Shown here one piece after another: positions 47,881 through 59,040 of a stretch of 64,000 nt of DNA; the first letter of the stretch is position 1, and each line of letters opens with the position of its first letter. The notes below the pieces were generated by a model. The model saw nothing but the letters and a program-made list of their open reading frames with translations. It made no database searches and was not told the DNA's origin. The translations under genes were made by a program, and so were the position numbers. The DNA is from Syngnathus acus (Eukaryota; Chordata; Actinopteri; Syngnathiformes; Syngnathidae). Location: positions 7,104,967 to 7,168,966 of the forward strand of contig NC_051091.1 of assembly GCF_901709675.1 (NCBI RefSeq). Reading direction: 5' to 3'.

Positions 47881-48310
47881 TGAGCATCCATCTCATCCTT
47901 GCTTCAGTGTGATCTTCGACTCACTGGCAAAGTGTTTGCTGACTTTAATTACATGCTGCTCATATGATACACGCTGATTTCATTTGGCGACACTCACACA
48001 AGAAGGTGTTCCTGGCACAAACGACTGGATTGAGCATACATATTCAATTAGCAAAACTCATTACGAAAACTTGGCATTTGTTGTTGTTTTTTCCCCCCCC
48101 CCTCCTTACGCCCGCTCCTTGCTGCGCGGAATTAATGGTTTTGATATGCTAATTAGTGGCTAATTTAATTTCAAAAGGCCTCAATTAACAGCAGCGTTGT
48201 GGACATGAGGAAGTTAAGCAGCGTAATCTAATTTGCATTAGTAACGAGCGGGGAGTAATTAGTCTCTAATTAGCCACTTCAGACAGCACTTGTGTTTACT
48301 TTCCTAATGA
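47881..48310. promoter_or_regulatory. candidate enhancer: dense TAATTA and octamer-like sites
   Basis: GCTAATTAGTGGCTAATTTA at 48148-48167, CAATTAAC at 48182, ATCTAATTTGCATTAG at 48226-48241 (octamer-like ATTTGCAT at 48231-48238) and AGTAATTAGTCTCTAATTAG at 48254-48273. The palindrome CTAATTAG occurs at 48149-48156 and 48266-48273. At least seven homeodomain cores lie within 130 bp of otherwise non-repetitive DNA. This is the strongest homeodomain-type cluster in the window. Confidence 0.45.
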
Positions 48311-49770
48311 AGTGGAGGGCCTTTTTTTTTCCGAGGCAAGCTTGTGAGTAAGCAAGCGTCTTTATGAGGCGTTTGCATGTAGGTGTCTGTGTGTGGCTGG
48401 CGGGTGCTACCACACAGGAGCTCACTAAACACGCACATACATGCATAAACAAACACCGTTCATCAAATGAGCGCATGAGGATGAGCTCGCTTACACATGG
48501 CGCTATAGAGTGATGCGTGTGTTGTGTTTGGATGATGTTTGAGTGTTATGCAACAGCTAGCGATGTCTACAAATGGGTCAGAGAAAAATGCTGTCATCGG
48601 ACATCTTGGCCATCATTAGTCAGCCACGCTATTTATTTTATGCAGTATTTTAATGGCCAAATATTCTATATTATATTGAGTTTAAAGATTGTGCTAAACC
48701 CATTCCATCGTCATACAGAGCCAAACTCTGCTTTTTTTTTTTTAGAATGACCCTTTTCACCGCTGTCAATATGTCTCGCAAAACATTAACTAATAGGACA
48801 CGATAAGTTTACTCAATGCAAAATCAACGTCCACAAAGGTTTGTTTAGAAATGGTGCGTGAAGGAATAACTAGTTACATTTCAACCTGTTGACATCCATT
48901 TTGGTCATGGCCTGGATACGGGTTTATTTTTTTCTTGCCATTGGAAGGGGGCACACCCTTGAATTATACTGACAGCATCACTCTGGTATTCGTCTTCCAT
49001 TAAACTCTAACTAACGAACAGATGAACAAACAACCCAAATGCAAAGCCTGGAAGAATTGTTTTCTTTTGTCTTGATAGTTAAACATTAGTAGAGCTTGCT
49101 CTCCTTTGTGGCCTTTTAGTTTTATGGCATTGCTAAATCTTCAAAGCTAACAGTGGCCCAAGACCAAATGTTTGTCCATTCAATACATACTCGTATAACC
49201 TTCCAAAATGTTTGGATGATCTTGGCAAAGTCGAGAATGTATCTGGTAGCGCAAGAAAAACACTGGACACATTAAACATTTTTCTATCAGCAACGGTTTC
49301 AACTTTTCCATTCACAGACGCATCAATAAGAATTTGAAAACAACATATGTCCTGCTGGGCTTTATTTTTTTTTTTGCAAGGGAGCAGCATAGCAGATTTT
49401 TAAGAGAAGGGGGGCAGGGTAACCAGCAGCTGCCCTATTAGCCCAAAATCTGTTGTTCGGAGGAGGTGGGAGGAGGCGGAGCAACAAGCACTGAACGTTC
49501 ACAAAGAGGAAGCACACAGCATTGGGCGTCTTTTGGTGTACTTTTTGGTCACACTTTCCCCCCCCCCCCTAATCCAACGCACAGGATTGGCTCTATTCTT
49601 GACAGAAAGGCGTGTCTCTTTTTTTTCCTGGGAATAATAAGAGAGGTCAGAAAGCGAGGCAACTTCCTGCTTCAAAGTGCTGGGTCAGACCGCCGGTTGG
49701 CACAAATAGAACACACACTAACACGAGCACACAAAAACGACACAGCCCAAAGACATCAATAAATATGGAG
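48311..49770. other. non-coding stretch
   Basis: CA/GT-poor, mixed DNA with T runs at 48323-48330 and 48731-48741 and a C11 run at 49559-49569. No gene or transposon recognised. Confidence 0.55.
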
Positions 49771-50010
49771 GATGAAGTCGTAATTAATTAAGAGTCTGTT
49801 TTAGGACACTGACCTTGTCCAATAAGCAGCAATTTATAGCGGCAAACATCCACACAAATGTGCACCTACCTTTCCATATAAACACTCCAAACACATCCAT
49901 AAATAGGCAACTGATTTACAAATGAGCTGACCTGTATGTTGGCCCTGCGCTCAGATAGGCCCCCACCCCCGCCGGGATGCATAAATCACAATGGAAATGC
50001 ATATTCATGA
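49771..50010. promoter_or_regulatory. candidate enhancer with SOX and POU-like sites
   Basis: GTCGTAATTAATTAAGAG near 49777, CAGCAATTTATAGCGG near 49828, CATAAATAGGCAACTG near 49897, then ATAAATCACAATGGAAATGC and ATATTCATGAGC (49981-50012). CACAATGG is a SOX-type core; AAATGCATATTCAT directly after it resembles a POU-domain (octamer/MORE-type) site. Adjacent SOX and POU sites are a known combination in neural and stem-cell enhancers. Confidence 0.45.
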
Positions 50011-50033
50011 GCATCTGAGGAGGTGGGGGATAA

Positions 50034-50069
50034 GTGTGTGTGCGTGTCTGTGTGTGTGTGTGTGTGTGT
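50034..50069. repeat. (GT)n microsatellite, interrupted
   Basis: GT units with one C interruption and about 10 uninterrupted units at the end. Confidence 0.95.
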
Positions 50070-50560
50070 TGCGCACCATTGAGGCTTAGTTAAGTGCCTT
50101 TTATTTCATTGAGTTAAAGTTAAGGGCCGTGGACGGGCCTCACTCGGCCGTGTTGCTTTTGAATGGAAAGAAAGAGAAATAAAGAACTCTTAACTTTCAC
50201 TTTTTAGTAGTATCCAGGGATGGCGGTAATGGAAGCGAGATGACGTTTCATGTCTCTTGTGTTTCTAGCAGAAGTGGTTTTGGTGTTGGACCTTTGCCTG
50301 CTGCGTGTGCGTATGATGTGAGCTGCTTTAACCTCCGCTTGTTTTATGGACTTATGCTCGGCTGTGGATGTGGCTGCTGCTAGATTAATTTACACAGCAC
50401 TCACACTCGCTTGCCAAATCTCCCGCTTCTCTCTGCTGTCTGAAGACAGAGCAGATATTGCCCTGCGAGGTAAATAAATTACTTCCATCGATTGCTGTAG
50501 TTGTCAAGTGACTTTATCTCGGGCTGACTTGTCCAGATACGCATCGGCGTGTGACAGCGG
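50070..50560. promoter_or_regulatory. candidate conserved non-coding islands
   Basis: 50080-50160 (TTATTTCATTGAGTTAAAGT) and 50370-50540 (GCTAGATTAATTTACACAGC, GAGGTAAATAAATTACTTCC, ATCGATTGCTG) are repeat-free, with ATTA cores. A weaker candidate than its neighbours. Confidence 0.25.
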
Positions 50561-51660
50561 TGTCTTTTTTTAAATAATATGCCACTGTGTCTTCTTTTAC
50601 ATGTGTTTGTGCGGGTGGCAGGCGAAAATCAGATCTTCCTGATGGCTATCTCGGCTTATTTAAAGCCTCCGCTAGAGTTGCGTGTGAGTCTGGCTGTAGT
50701 TTAATGGAAACATTCCGACGTGTGCATTTTGAAAAGTCGGTGAATTGGGCGCAAAATATCACAGAGGGGTTTTGGGTTCTCACCTTTTATCTCTGCGTTG
50801 GTCACTATGACGACGTTGACACGCAGTCAATATTTGGGAATCGAATCGAGATCACCTCAGTGTGTATTTTTATAGACTTAGACGACGTCTATGCGGGAAC
50901 GTTAGGGGACATTTTACCGCCCAAGCCCAGATGTGGCGGCGAAGTAAGAGGTTAGAAGTTCAGTGTTGAAAAGCAGAGGGTGTGCGTGTGTGTGTGTGTC
51001 GGCGAGCCGGGCCGGGCCCACATGCGGTTTTAATAGACGCTATGCTGACATGACTGCAGAGGCCAAGAAGCCACCGTTAAAAAGTTTTGGAAAAAGTGTG
51101 AAAGTATGCCTCATCTGTTTAACAGTGGAACAACTGACCAGTGAGGGAGAGGCGCTTGTGCTCATTTAGTCATCACATTTTATTTCATACATGATCATTC
51201 TTGTGTTTGAGGTTGTGTGTGTGTGTTTTAGGATTTTTTTTTTTTTAATGGTACCACAGTTTTGAAGCTATTTTAGTAGCTATTAGTCCACTAATCAAAA
51301 TTCTCTGCACTGTAAAAAAATACAAGTTGTATTTTAGGGAGGCTGAAACAGTCATTTAAGATGGAAAAACTTTAAAATATGGATTATTGACATTTGTGGT
51401 GGCCATGTTAGTTAGCACAACAAAAATAAGAAAGTTGTTTGCTCATAACAATTTGGTGAGTTATTTTTACTTGTAGCTTTAAGTTGGGGTACATAAAGTT
51501 GCAAATTCTTTGTTGAATTATTGATTTTCACAGCCGCAGAACTTCAAATTTGATCAAAGTGTGTTGCTTTGAACGTTTGAGTTCACCCAACTTTTTTTTT
51601 CTACAGTGTGAGGTAATAGCAAGTCATTGTCTTTTTTTCTCTTCCACTAAAGTTATGTGG
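50561..51660. other. non-coding stretch, isolated open frame rejected
   Basis: A 122-codon plus frame (50587-50955) has no domain, no splice context and starts in GT-rich DNA. T runs lie near 51235-51246 and 51591-51600. AT-rich from 51180 onward. Confidence 0.5.
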
Positions 51661-52079
51661 AAAAAAAACATCATTCATCTCTGAATACTTTATTAATCCC
51701 AGATATATTTAGTTTTGCATCAAAATGAGGAAAAAGTTTAAGATGGGTTAACTAAAATAAAGAATAAACAAGACAGCAACTTGATTTTGACAGGAGCTCA
51801 GCATTTCATGCTAATTATTCCTTTGGCTATTGTGTTTAATTTTATGAGATTCATCGAGATGAGAGCCGCATTAATTTCACATGATAACAGAGAGCAACAA
51901 ATCGTGCTTTCTAAAGGAAATGTGTGGAAAAACATAAGGGTGTTGTTCAGCGAAAGCTCGCCGAAATGATTAATTGAATTGCATAAATAAGTGATGAAAA
52001 ACATCATGAAACATAAACTCAATCTTAAGGGCTTGTTCGGCCTCCTTATTTATTTATTCTGTGCTTAACTTTTATTGCT
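51661..52079. promoter_or_regulatory. candidate conserved non-coding island
   Basis: CATGCTAATTATTCCTTTGG (51808-51827), TGTGTTTAATTTTATGAG, GCATTAATTTCACATGATAA (51869), GATTAATTGAATTGCATAAA (51968). Repeat-free and rich in ATTA/TAATT cores. Confidence 0.35.
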
Positions 52080-52860
52080 CTGATAATGAAACTGGCCTAA
52101 CCGGCATTTTTCACTTTAGATTTGCTTGATGGCCGCAGGGCGCTACGATGCAAATGAGTGGTGCGTAAGCAAGTGGAAAACATAAAAATGTAAAATAATG
52201 CTTAAGATGAAACAATAGTTGCATTTGAATGTTGTTCTAATTGGGGCAAATGGCTGACTAAATAAACTGACTTGAGTTGCTGGCTTGGTAGATCTTCTTC
52301 ATATCTGTGCTCTGGTTAAAAATTAAAATCCCAACCGGCATAAATCAGCGAGGAGAGAAAATTAATATACAGCGAGGAAGATTAATCAGATAGCTGCGCT
52401 TTCATTGTCATTTTCTCCTTTGTCCTCAAGTGTGACAAAAACATTATTGAACATCTTTACCTTCGCTTCGTTCAGCCACTCAGGCTCGGCGTGCTGGCTG
52501 TGAACCTAACAGTGTTTTAATATTGCCGCTTGTATATTCTAACCCTGACACCACTTGAAATATAAGTCCTTTGCCTATTTGAAATCATGAATGTGAAATT
52601 GCATTAAGGCAGAAGTGTGTGGGCATGAAAGCTGGGATGTTAAATGGACATATGAATGCAGGGGTAAATCCGGACCTATTAAGCACTTTTCTTATTATTT
52701 CTGAAAGTGGAGCGTGATAATTAGTTTGGTAGAAATCCTATAGCGGGGTGGAGGTAAGGGTCTCAATAGTTGAGCCAAATTAATTTCTTCTGTCACCTTG
52801 AGCATACGCTCCTCTTAATAGGTTTAATCTATTTCACGGTGATTAACTTTTATTTTTATT
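52080..52860. promoter_or_regulatory. candidate cluster of conserved non-coding elements
   Basis: A 780-bp block without simple repeats. Words include TTGTTCTAATTGGGGC (52233), GGTTAAAAATTAAAATCCC (52314), GAGAAAATTAATATACAGCG (52355), AGATTAATCAGATAGC (52379), CATTATTGAACATC (52442), AAATTGCATTAAGGC (52596), GTGATAATTAGTTTGG (52714) and CAAATTAATTTCTTC (52776). AT and GC words are well mixed and no open frame persists. It adjoins 51661-52079, so the combined block approaches 1.2 kb. Confidence 0.4.
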
Positions 52861-53857
52861 TTACCACTCGACTGTGATACCTTTTTTTTTTTTTTCCTGC
52901 GGATTCCACTCTGCGGCTAAATGGTGTCTCGGTGCGGACACCCGATATAGACGCATGGCGTCATTACCGCTCGGCTCCCGACTCGGCGTGATCTGAGGGA
53001 TGGCAATGGGCCGTTTTCCCAGGGGTCCTTGCAGCTGCGGCCCGGTTGTCATGTGATCCGAGCGTCTGGCCGGATCGCCCTTTTCTTCTCTTTTTCTTTT
53101 TTTTTTTTTCCTCAGGAGTCACTCCAAGCCTTTTTAGTGCTAAAAGTTAACAATCATTCCTGATGTTAAATCCATCAGAAACCTTCATGTGCCACGAGGT
53201 TGCTTTAATAATCTCCCCTGTGTGTGTGTGCGTGTGTACGAGTAGAGGTTAGGGTGGGCCATGGGAAAGTGGAATACCTGAGGGGATTAGAACGATCCCA
53301 AAGACACTTTGTGTGGGACTCCAATCAAAAAGTCAGTCCGCATGAATTAAGATGTGTCTTGTATCAGCTCACATACGATGAAATCTTTAGCATACTTTGG
53401 CTATATGGCTGATTGTGTGTTTTTCTGTGTGTGTCCACCGTAAAATATCGTCCGAAAAATGCTTCGTCTCAGTATGTATACTTTATATTGTACTTTGCCG
53501 GAATGGCAACTTGGTTTCAACTTACACTGGTAAATTACACCCAGTCACTGAAATTACATCCTATAGACGAAGTGCGTGTGTGTGTGTTTCCCCTCATTGC
53601 TGACATCATCTCAAAGAGCTGTACTCCATGTCAGCTTTGATTAGCCTGAATGAAGTCCAACTGTTTTTGTGTTTTCGTCATTTAGGGGAAGAAAAATGGA
53701 AATGCAGCTGTTTTCGTGTGTGTGTACGTGTGTGCGTGTCGGAACGGATGGGTGTATGTGCTGGCGGGAATGGCTGAGTTGTGTGCAGCGCTGAGTGCGT
53801 AAGAGTGGTTGTCAACCAGAAATATTTAAGGTAAGTAAAGCTTGATGGGACAAAAGT
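52861..53857. other. non-coding stretch, GC-richer then GT-rich
   Basis: T runs at 52880-52894 and 53098-53110 flank a CpG-richer patch (52900-53070). A small TAAT patch, AGTTAACAATCATTCC and GCTTTAATAATCTCCC, lies at 53146-53216. GT patches occur at 53220-53237, 53577-53588 and 53717-53735. A perfect donor word AAG|GTAAGTA lies at 53828-53837 but no exon with an acceptor was found. Confidence 0.45.
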
Positions 53858-53876
53858 CCCCCCCCCCCCCCCCCCC
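53858..53876 (+). repeat. C19 homopolymer
   Basis: Nineteen consecutive C, seen directly. Length is likely variable or uncertain in assembly. Confidence 0.95.
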
Positions 53877-54186
53877 AAAGAATGGGAGGCTGTAGTTTGC
53901 CAATTAGTGCACCACAAATGTGAGTTGTTGTTGGCTTGAGATCCGAACAAATAGTTGCAACACTGCGTGGACGTCGTCTACTGTGGTAGGTTGGAAACAA
54001 TCACCATCTGGGACCAGTTGCTTTCTTCAATATTCTTCTGGTACCTGCAGTATTTTTCTAAGTTCTGTCTTTTGGTTGACTTTTTCTTTTTTTCTCAGCT
54101 TTTTGGAAATGTAAACACTCCTAAAATACATCCAGATGTTACCAGATGTGCCGCGCCACCACAAACACTGGGCAGGGAGCATATAC

Positions 54187-54217
<31 letters not shown>

Positions 54218-54226
54218 GTGTGTGTC
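54187..54226. repeat. (GT)n microsatellite
   Basis: About 14 uninterrupted GT units, a TTT break, then 4 more. Confidence 0.95.
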
Positions 54227-54427
54227 TATGTGCCTCTTTGCCCAGCCATTCACTTTTATGCCGACAAAATGATTGCCTGATTTTGCCACACATCTTTACT
54301 TTTCAAATAGTTTGTGTGCAGGCTGGTTGAATTAAATACGCTTTTAAGTGCAGGAGAGTCAACGTGTGACAAAGACAGCAATTTTGCAAAAATATTGACC
54401 CTAATGGCTGCTCAATTATCTGTCTCT

Positions 54428-54428
<1 letters not shown>

Positions 54429-54466
<38 letters not shown>
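54429..54466. repeat. (AC)19 microsatellite
   Basis: Nineteen uninterrupted AC units. It lies 200 bp from the GT tract of opposite orientation. Confidence 0.97.
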
Positions 54467-54468
<2 letters not shown>

Positions 54469-54777
54469 TGGCATATCCTGTACATGCGCGCAAACATTAA
54501 TGCAGCAAGGCAAACATTTTGTGTGGCAAAGCTCCATTTGGATTTGTCGCTACAAGAGGTTGGAGTGAGTTCAAGCGCTTTGTGTAGGCGAGGTTGAGAA
54601 GGCTGTAATTGTGGGGAAAATGCTCACAAGTGATTGTTTACCACGTGTCCACACACAAACACACACATACACATGCACAAAATAATATCATAACCATAAT
54701 TAGGCTCCATTTCACTCACATGCACACATTTCAACCTTGCGATTTTTCAGCTGTCAGGATGCTATACACACTTGTAC

Positions 54778-54802
54778 TGTGTGTGTGTGTGTGTGTGTGT
54801 GT
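54778..54802. repeat. (GT)n microsatellite
   Basis: Twelve uninterrupted GT units. Confidence 0.95.
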
Positions 54803-56099
54803 ATTTGTTTACGTACGATGGTCATGTCGAAACCTTGCTCCTGGGGGAATAATTACCGATGAGGTTTTCTGGCCGTTTTTTCTCATTAGCGTGAACGTGG
54901 TGAGAAATTGTGGAACTTCAGCTGGCATAAGCACATACACACCCACACACACACATGTTAGCGGCAGCTGATGCTACGACTGTACCAGATATACACGGTG
55001 TACTTGCCTCACCGCAAGTTTATTTTGTCCCGTGTGTGCGTGAGCAACATCTGGTCCTCTCCTTGGATTCAAACGTCACCTTGTTTGTTTGGCTTCGCCC
55101 TTACAAACACACCATTAGCGCCGCCCGACTATTCCCGGCCTCGGCCTTAGTTTAGCTCAGGCCTGCCGCCTGACTCACTGGAGGTCCCTGCAGGCAAACC
55201 TCAGTCCTACCAGAACCGAGGAAGAACGGAACCACAGCGCACCGCCCAACCGCCACAATGTAACCCTAGCCTGTACTTGAAGCTCCACTGTCTTGCAGTA
55301 TGCGTGTGTCCTACGGCACCTCTGATCTGTAAAATCCACCTTGTCCGCTTACAGACATACTAGTAGGCCCGGTTTATGGAAGGACATAAAAGCAGGAGAC
55401 GTGAAGAAAGGAAGGCAAGCGGTAGTTGGAAGAGGGAAAAAGAAAACAACAAAGGTGGTCAGGAGTCAGGACAAAAGCAGCATTGTATCATTGCAATGAC
55501 TTGTGAGTTGAAAGGCTGAAATGTCCTCCCCAGAGTTCGCTCATAAAGCCTGGAGGACGGGCTTGGCAGCCGAGTCCAAAGCCAGACAGTTTTGGCGCTC
55601 CAGTGCAGAGAGATTCCAGTAAGAGGAGATGTAAAAATCAATTTGCAGTGGGGAAGGTAAACAATCGCAAATGACAAAACGCGACGGTTCTTTCCATTGC
55701 GCGTTTGCTTTTCTTCTCCTCTCGCTACTTTCACGGTTATTAAATAAGACAAATGCAAAGGCGAAGCGAGTGACTAATCAGGAGTGTTGCGGGAAGGGAG
55801 CCCGGTTTGAGTTTTACCCCTTCAAATACCCGAAACAGATTTTCCGCCACTACGCACGCTCTGTATGCGGATCCTCTGAAGTTGGAAAAAAAAGGAATAA
55901 GCGCCAATTAACAATGGAAACAATAATGTAAGTGGTATGAAATTTTTAAATATTTCAAAGTACAAATGAATTTTTGTTGTTGTTGTAGAGTCATTAAGAC
56001 TTTACAGTGGTACATGCTGAATTGAATCGTTGAAAAAATGTGTTCGCCACCTCGGAGATGAAAAATTACGCTATTCTGTTTTTTTTTTTGTTGCTCAAG
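54803..56099. other. non-coding stretch
   Basis: CA patch at 54935-54955. Mixed DNA otherwise, CpG-richer near 55120-55260. No gene recognised. Confidence 0.5.
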
Positions 56100-56530
56100 A
56101 GTCAACCCGGTCGAGTTCCGAGGGCCCTCTGTGCTTTTGACAAACGAGGAAGTGTGGACGGCCCATTGAGGCTGAGGTCAATACAATTGTGTAGCTGTAG
56201 AAACAATGGAGGGATGACGGTGAAAGAGATTGAAAAGAGAACGGCAAAGCGAGTCCTTGGGGCCTGTTTGGTGGTTAGGGGCCATCGGGGCCCCAGCAGA
56301 GACCTCCATTAGTGGAACGATCTAACCCCGGGGGAGCCAGCGCCGTGGCGGGCCTCTGCGGCGAGGGCCGTCTGTTTAGCAGCAGTTTGTCCGCATTGCT
56401 CATAACATCGATCGAGTGTGGCCGGCCGAAGCCGCGGGAAAGCTCTTTGCCGCTGAATAGGCCGAGCGGCGGCGTCATCGATAAAGTCGAGTAGGGCGCT
56501 TCCGGGCCGTGCACCTCTTTGGTCATTTGG
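56100..56530. promoter_or_regulatory. GC/CpG-rich island, function unknown
   Basis: The most GC- and CpG-rich repeat-free stretch in the window. Examples are AGCCAGCGCCGTGGCGGGCC near 56335, CATCGATCGAGTGTGGCCGG near 56406 and GCCGAGCGGCGGCGTCATCG near 56461. Both strands hold 60-85 codon open frames (for example 56275-56526, minus) that I do not recognise. It could be a CpG-island promoter, a GC-rich conserved element or an exon of unknown identity. It contains GAAACAATGGAGGG (SOX-like) at about 56200. Confidence 0.35.
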
Positions 56531-57700
56531 TGAAGACGGACACATCTTATTCAATACGTACGCCACATGGCTGCCTCAAGGCACGTTGAAGCTTTGGCTG
56601 TATATGAACACACTTGTGTGTGTGTAATGATTTGTGTCTTACACACTCTAATCCTCTTTACGTCCTCCTCTTGTGTGTCGGATGAACAGATCCGCTTTGA
56701 CTGGCTGGGAACAATATGAAAGAGAAAAAGTGAGGAAACAAACATGTTTCCCAGGCTCACGTTATCCCTTCCTTCACTGACCCGGAGATCTGTTCTCTTG
56801 CCCTCCACCTTCTCGTTTTGTACTCTCTGAAGTCACATTCCATAAAATCACCGACTGCCACGAATGGCGGTAATGAGAGATAGGACGGACGTTAAAACTA
56901 TAATGCTGGTTTGTACGTAACGGCTTTGGAACATTACCAAAGCCCTACTTTTTTAAAAGTCGATTAATGACGATAATTGTAATAACGATACATTCGATGT
57001 TTCAGACGAACACTCATGTCATATTAATGAAAGAAATACGATGATATAACATATCAGAGTGCAGAATCTGTCTTCCTGTGCCCAGTACAAATTCACCAAA
57101 ATCGTTTTACTGCGCCACAGCTTAGACCTGCTTTCACCTGGTCTAAAGTCTACTTTCTGTCACCAGATTGTCAGGTGCGCCCAGAAGGGCAAGATTCCCA
57201 AACACGGTAAATTAGATATGGCTCGAAAGGAAAAACAACGTGGCAATTTTTACGCCAAATGGTCGTGCGTATAGCTACGAAAATATCTGGACCTTCTGAA
57301 ATTGAACAAAAAGAACAGTTTGACCAATTGACAGTCAGGGCGCTTTTATTGGCTGTATTCTGATCTCGTTCACAATTGGCGGCATTAAATACAGTCAAAT
57401 ATTTCGAGATGTTCGATGTCCCCAGATGTGAATTGGTTATAAATATTGATGTTCAAAATTGTTGGTTTTCTTATCGAAACAAATCCACGCTTAACACACC
57501 TCAGACCAAAAGATGGGAAAATCTTACAAGGTATAAAATAAGTTGGTGGACCCGGCCTAACTTAATCCACTCGGGATTCTGTTTTTATTTATTTATTTCA
57601 TGCGTGTGCTTTGTGGTTTTGTGTGTAGAGCATTACACTGGCAAACAAACCAGTTTAATGCCTTTGTACAGAAAGCATCAATTCTTAATGGGATAATAAC
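56531..57700. other. non-coding stretch, possible old repeat
   Basis: 56840-57010 is repeat-free with AATGGCGGTAATGAGAG and AAAAGTCGATTAATGACG. 57090-57300 contains CACCTGGTCTAAAGTCTAC, a word reminiscent of teleost repeat families, but no boundaries can be drawn. Open frames of 71 and 106 codons have no domain. Confidence 0.4.
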
Positions 57701-57900
57701 ATGCTAAGTGACTCGCAATAGCAGCAGCAGCTCTGTTTATTGACAAAGCCAAGCCACAAACAATAGGCACACATTAGCATTAGCCTTGATGCGCATCACG
57801 CAATATGACAGACACATATATCCAGCGAGTGTTTCGAATGTCGTTTGAAACCAGACTCCCTAATAAGACAAGAGCGCTGTCTGTGGCATTTCTGACTTTT
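57701..57900. promoter_or_regulatory. candidate conserved non-coding island
   Basis: GTTTATTGACAAAGCCAAGC and CAAACAATAGGCACACATTA carry two SOX/TCF-like cores (57736-57775), followed by TTAGCATTAGCCTTG. Repeat-poor apart from a short AGC triplet run. Confidence 0.25.
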
Positions 57901-58420
57901 CCACTGGAATCATCCATTCATCCAACCCGTTTCCTGCCCCAGGGTCTTCCTCTCAGCTCGGCCAGGCGATGAGAGGGAACCCTCTGTCTCCCGCTCGTCC
58001 ACAGTCCCGCCCCTCCCCTCGCTCACCACATCCTTTTTCATCACTTTTCCTTTCCCCTCGCTCTGTTGGGGTCACTTCTGGTAGGGCGACTGGAGTCTTG
58101 TCTTTGCTGGATTTTGCTTGTCTGGCTCTGGAGCTGACACGGCGGCCACATGACTCACTGTGAGTCACACTTATTCAGGCTCTTTGCTGAGGAAACGTTG
58201 CTGAATAGGAAGAGAAGTGGCTTTCTCAGACTGGTACCGGAAAGCACAGTCATACATCTGAACAAATACCCGTGGACCAACTTTAAATAAAGTTTTGAGG
58301 GAGGAAAAATAAATAAATAAATCACTTTAACCTTGAAACGTCCCCTCGCCCAGGCACAAGCTCCCTCTTTTTTTTTTTTTTTTTTTCCCCTCATCTGTTA
58401 AATGTTTGAGTGTTTGATAG
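57901..58420. other. non-coding stretch with T19 run
   Basis: Mixed DNA; CpG-richer, pyrimidine-rich at 57960-58060. T19 run at 58368-58386. Nothing recognised. Confidence 0.5.
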
Positions 58421-58620
58421 TTTGAGGTCTATAGCGGAACCCGCCCGGGAATTAATGTCATTCATATGCCCCGCGGAAATTACTTTTGAAATGCATATAA
58501 TCTAAAACATGCAAATGAGGCTGACTTTGTGCACCCCTGTTTAATATGAATTATCATTTTCTGAATACCTATTATTACTGCGTACATTTCTCCAATTATA
58601 TTGTTCCTTTTTGTCACTTT
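58421..58620. promoter_or_regulatory. candidate enhancer with perfect octamer
   Basis: GGGAATTAATGTCATTCATA (58447), GAAATTACTTTTGAAATGCA (58476), then AACATGCAAATGAGG with a perfect POU octamer ATGCAAAT at 58509-58516, GTTTAATATGAATTATC (58540) and CCTATTATTACTGCG (58567). Repeat-free. Octamer plus ATTA cores are typical of POU/homeodomain-bound elements. Confidence 0.4.
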
Positions 58621-59040
58621 TGGATATTGACGCACATGTGCACATCAGGAACACCGAAAGCATGCACATGCCCGGTCACTTGTGCTCACACACACGCGCA
58701 CGTAGAATAATGTCTTTGTGAGGGTTGTATTTTAATGAGGAGTAATAAGGATGGTAATGACCCCGTCCACGTCTGCCTATCTCTCTTTCTCTGCATTTTT
58801 TTTTTTCCTTTTCCATTCTCCTATACAGCTTCATCTATTTTTATACAGGAGATCATTCTGGTTGAAAAGTAAAAAAATGCAATGCATTTTGCAGATTGTG
58901 CACAAACGTCCCAATCAAAAGTCCTTAAACAGCAGATGAAAATAACAAGGCAGGAAGTACAAGTGTTTCTCATCAATTTTTTACCAAGGAGTTGAAATAT
59001 TGATGTGTTTTAAAAGTGAGCAGTGCGTGTTTAGTTTGTC
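58621..59040. other. non-coding stretch
   Basis: Mixed AT-rich DNA with a T10 run near 58797-58806. Nothing recognised. Confidence 0.5.

Noticed and set aside
50587-50955. 122-codon plus-strand open frame
   Set aside because: Isolated, unrecognised, no splice or promoter context.
53828-53837. Perfect splice-donor word AAG|GTAAGTA
   Set aside because: No open frame or acceptor upstream defines an exon, and such 9-mers are expected by chance.
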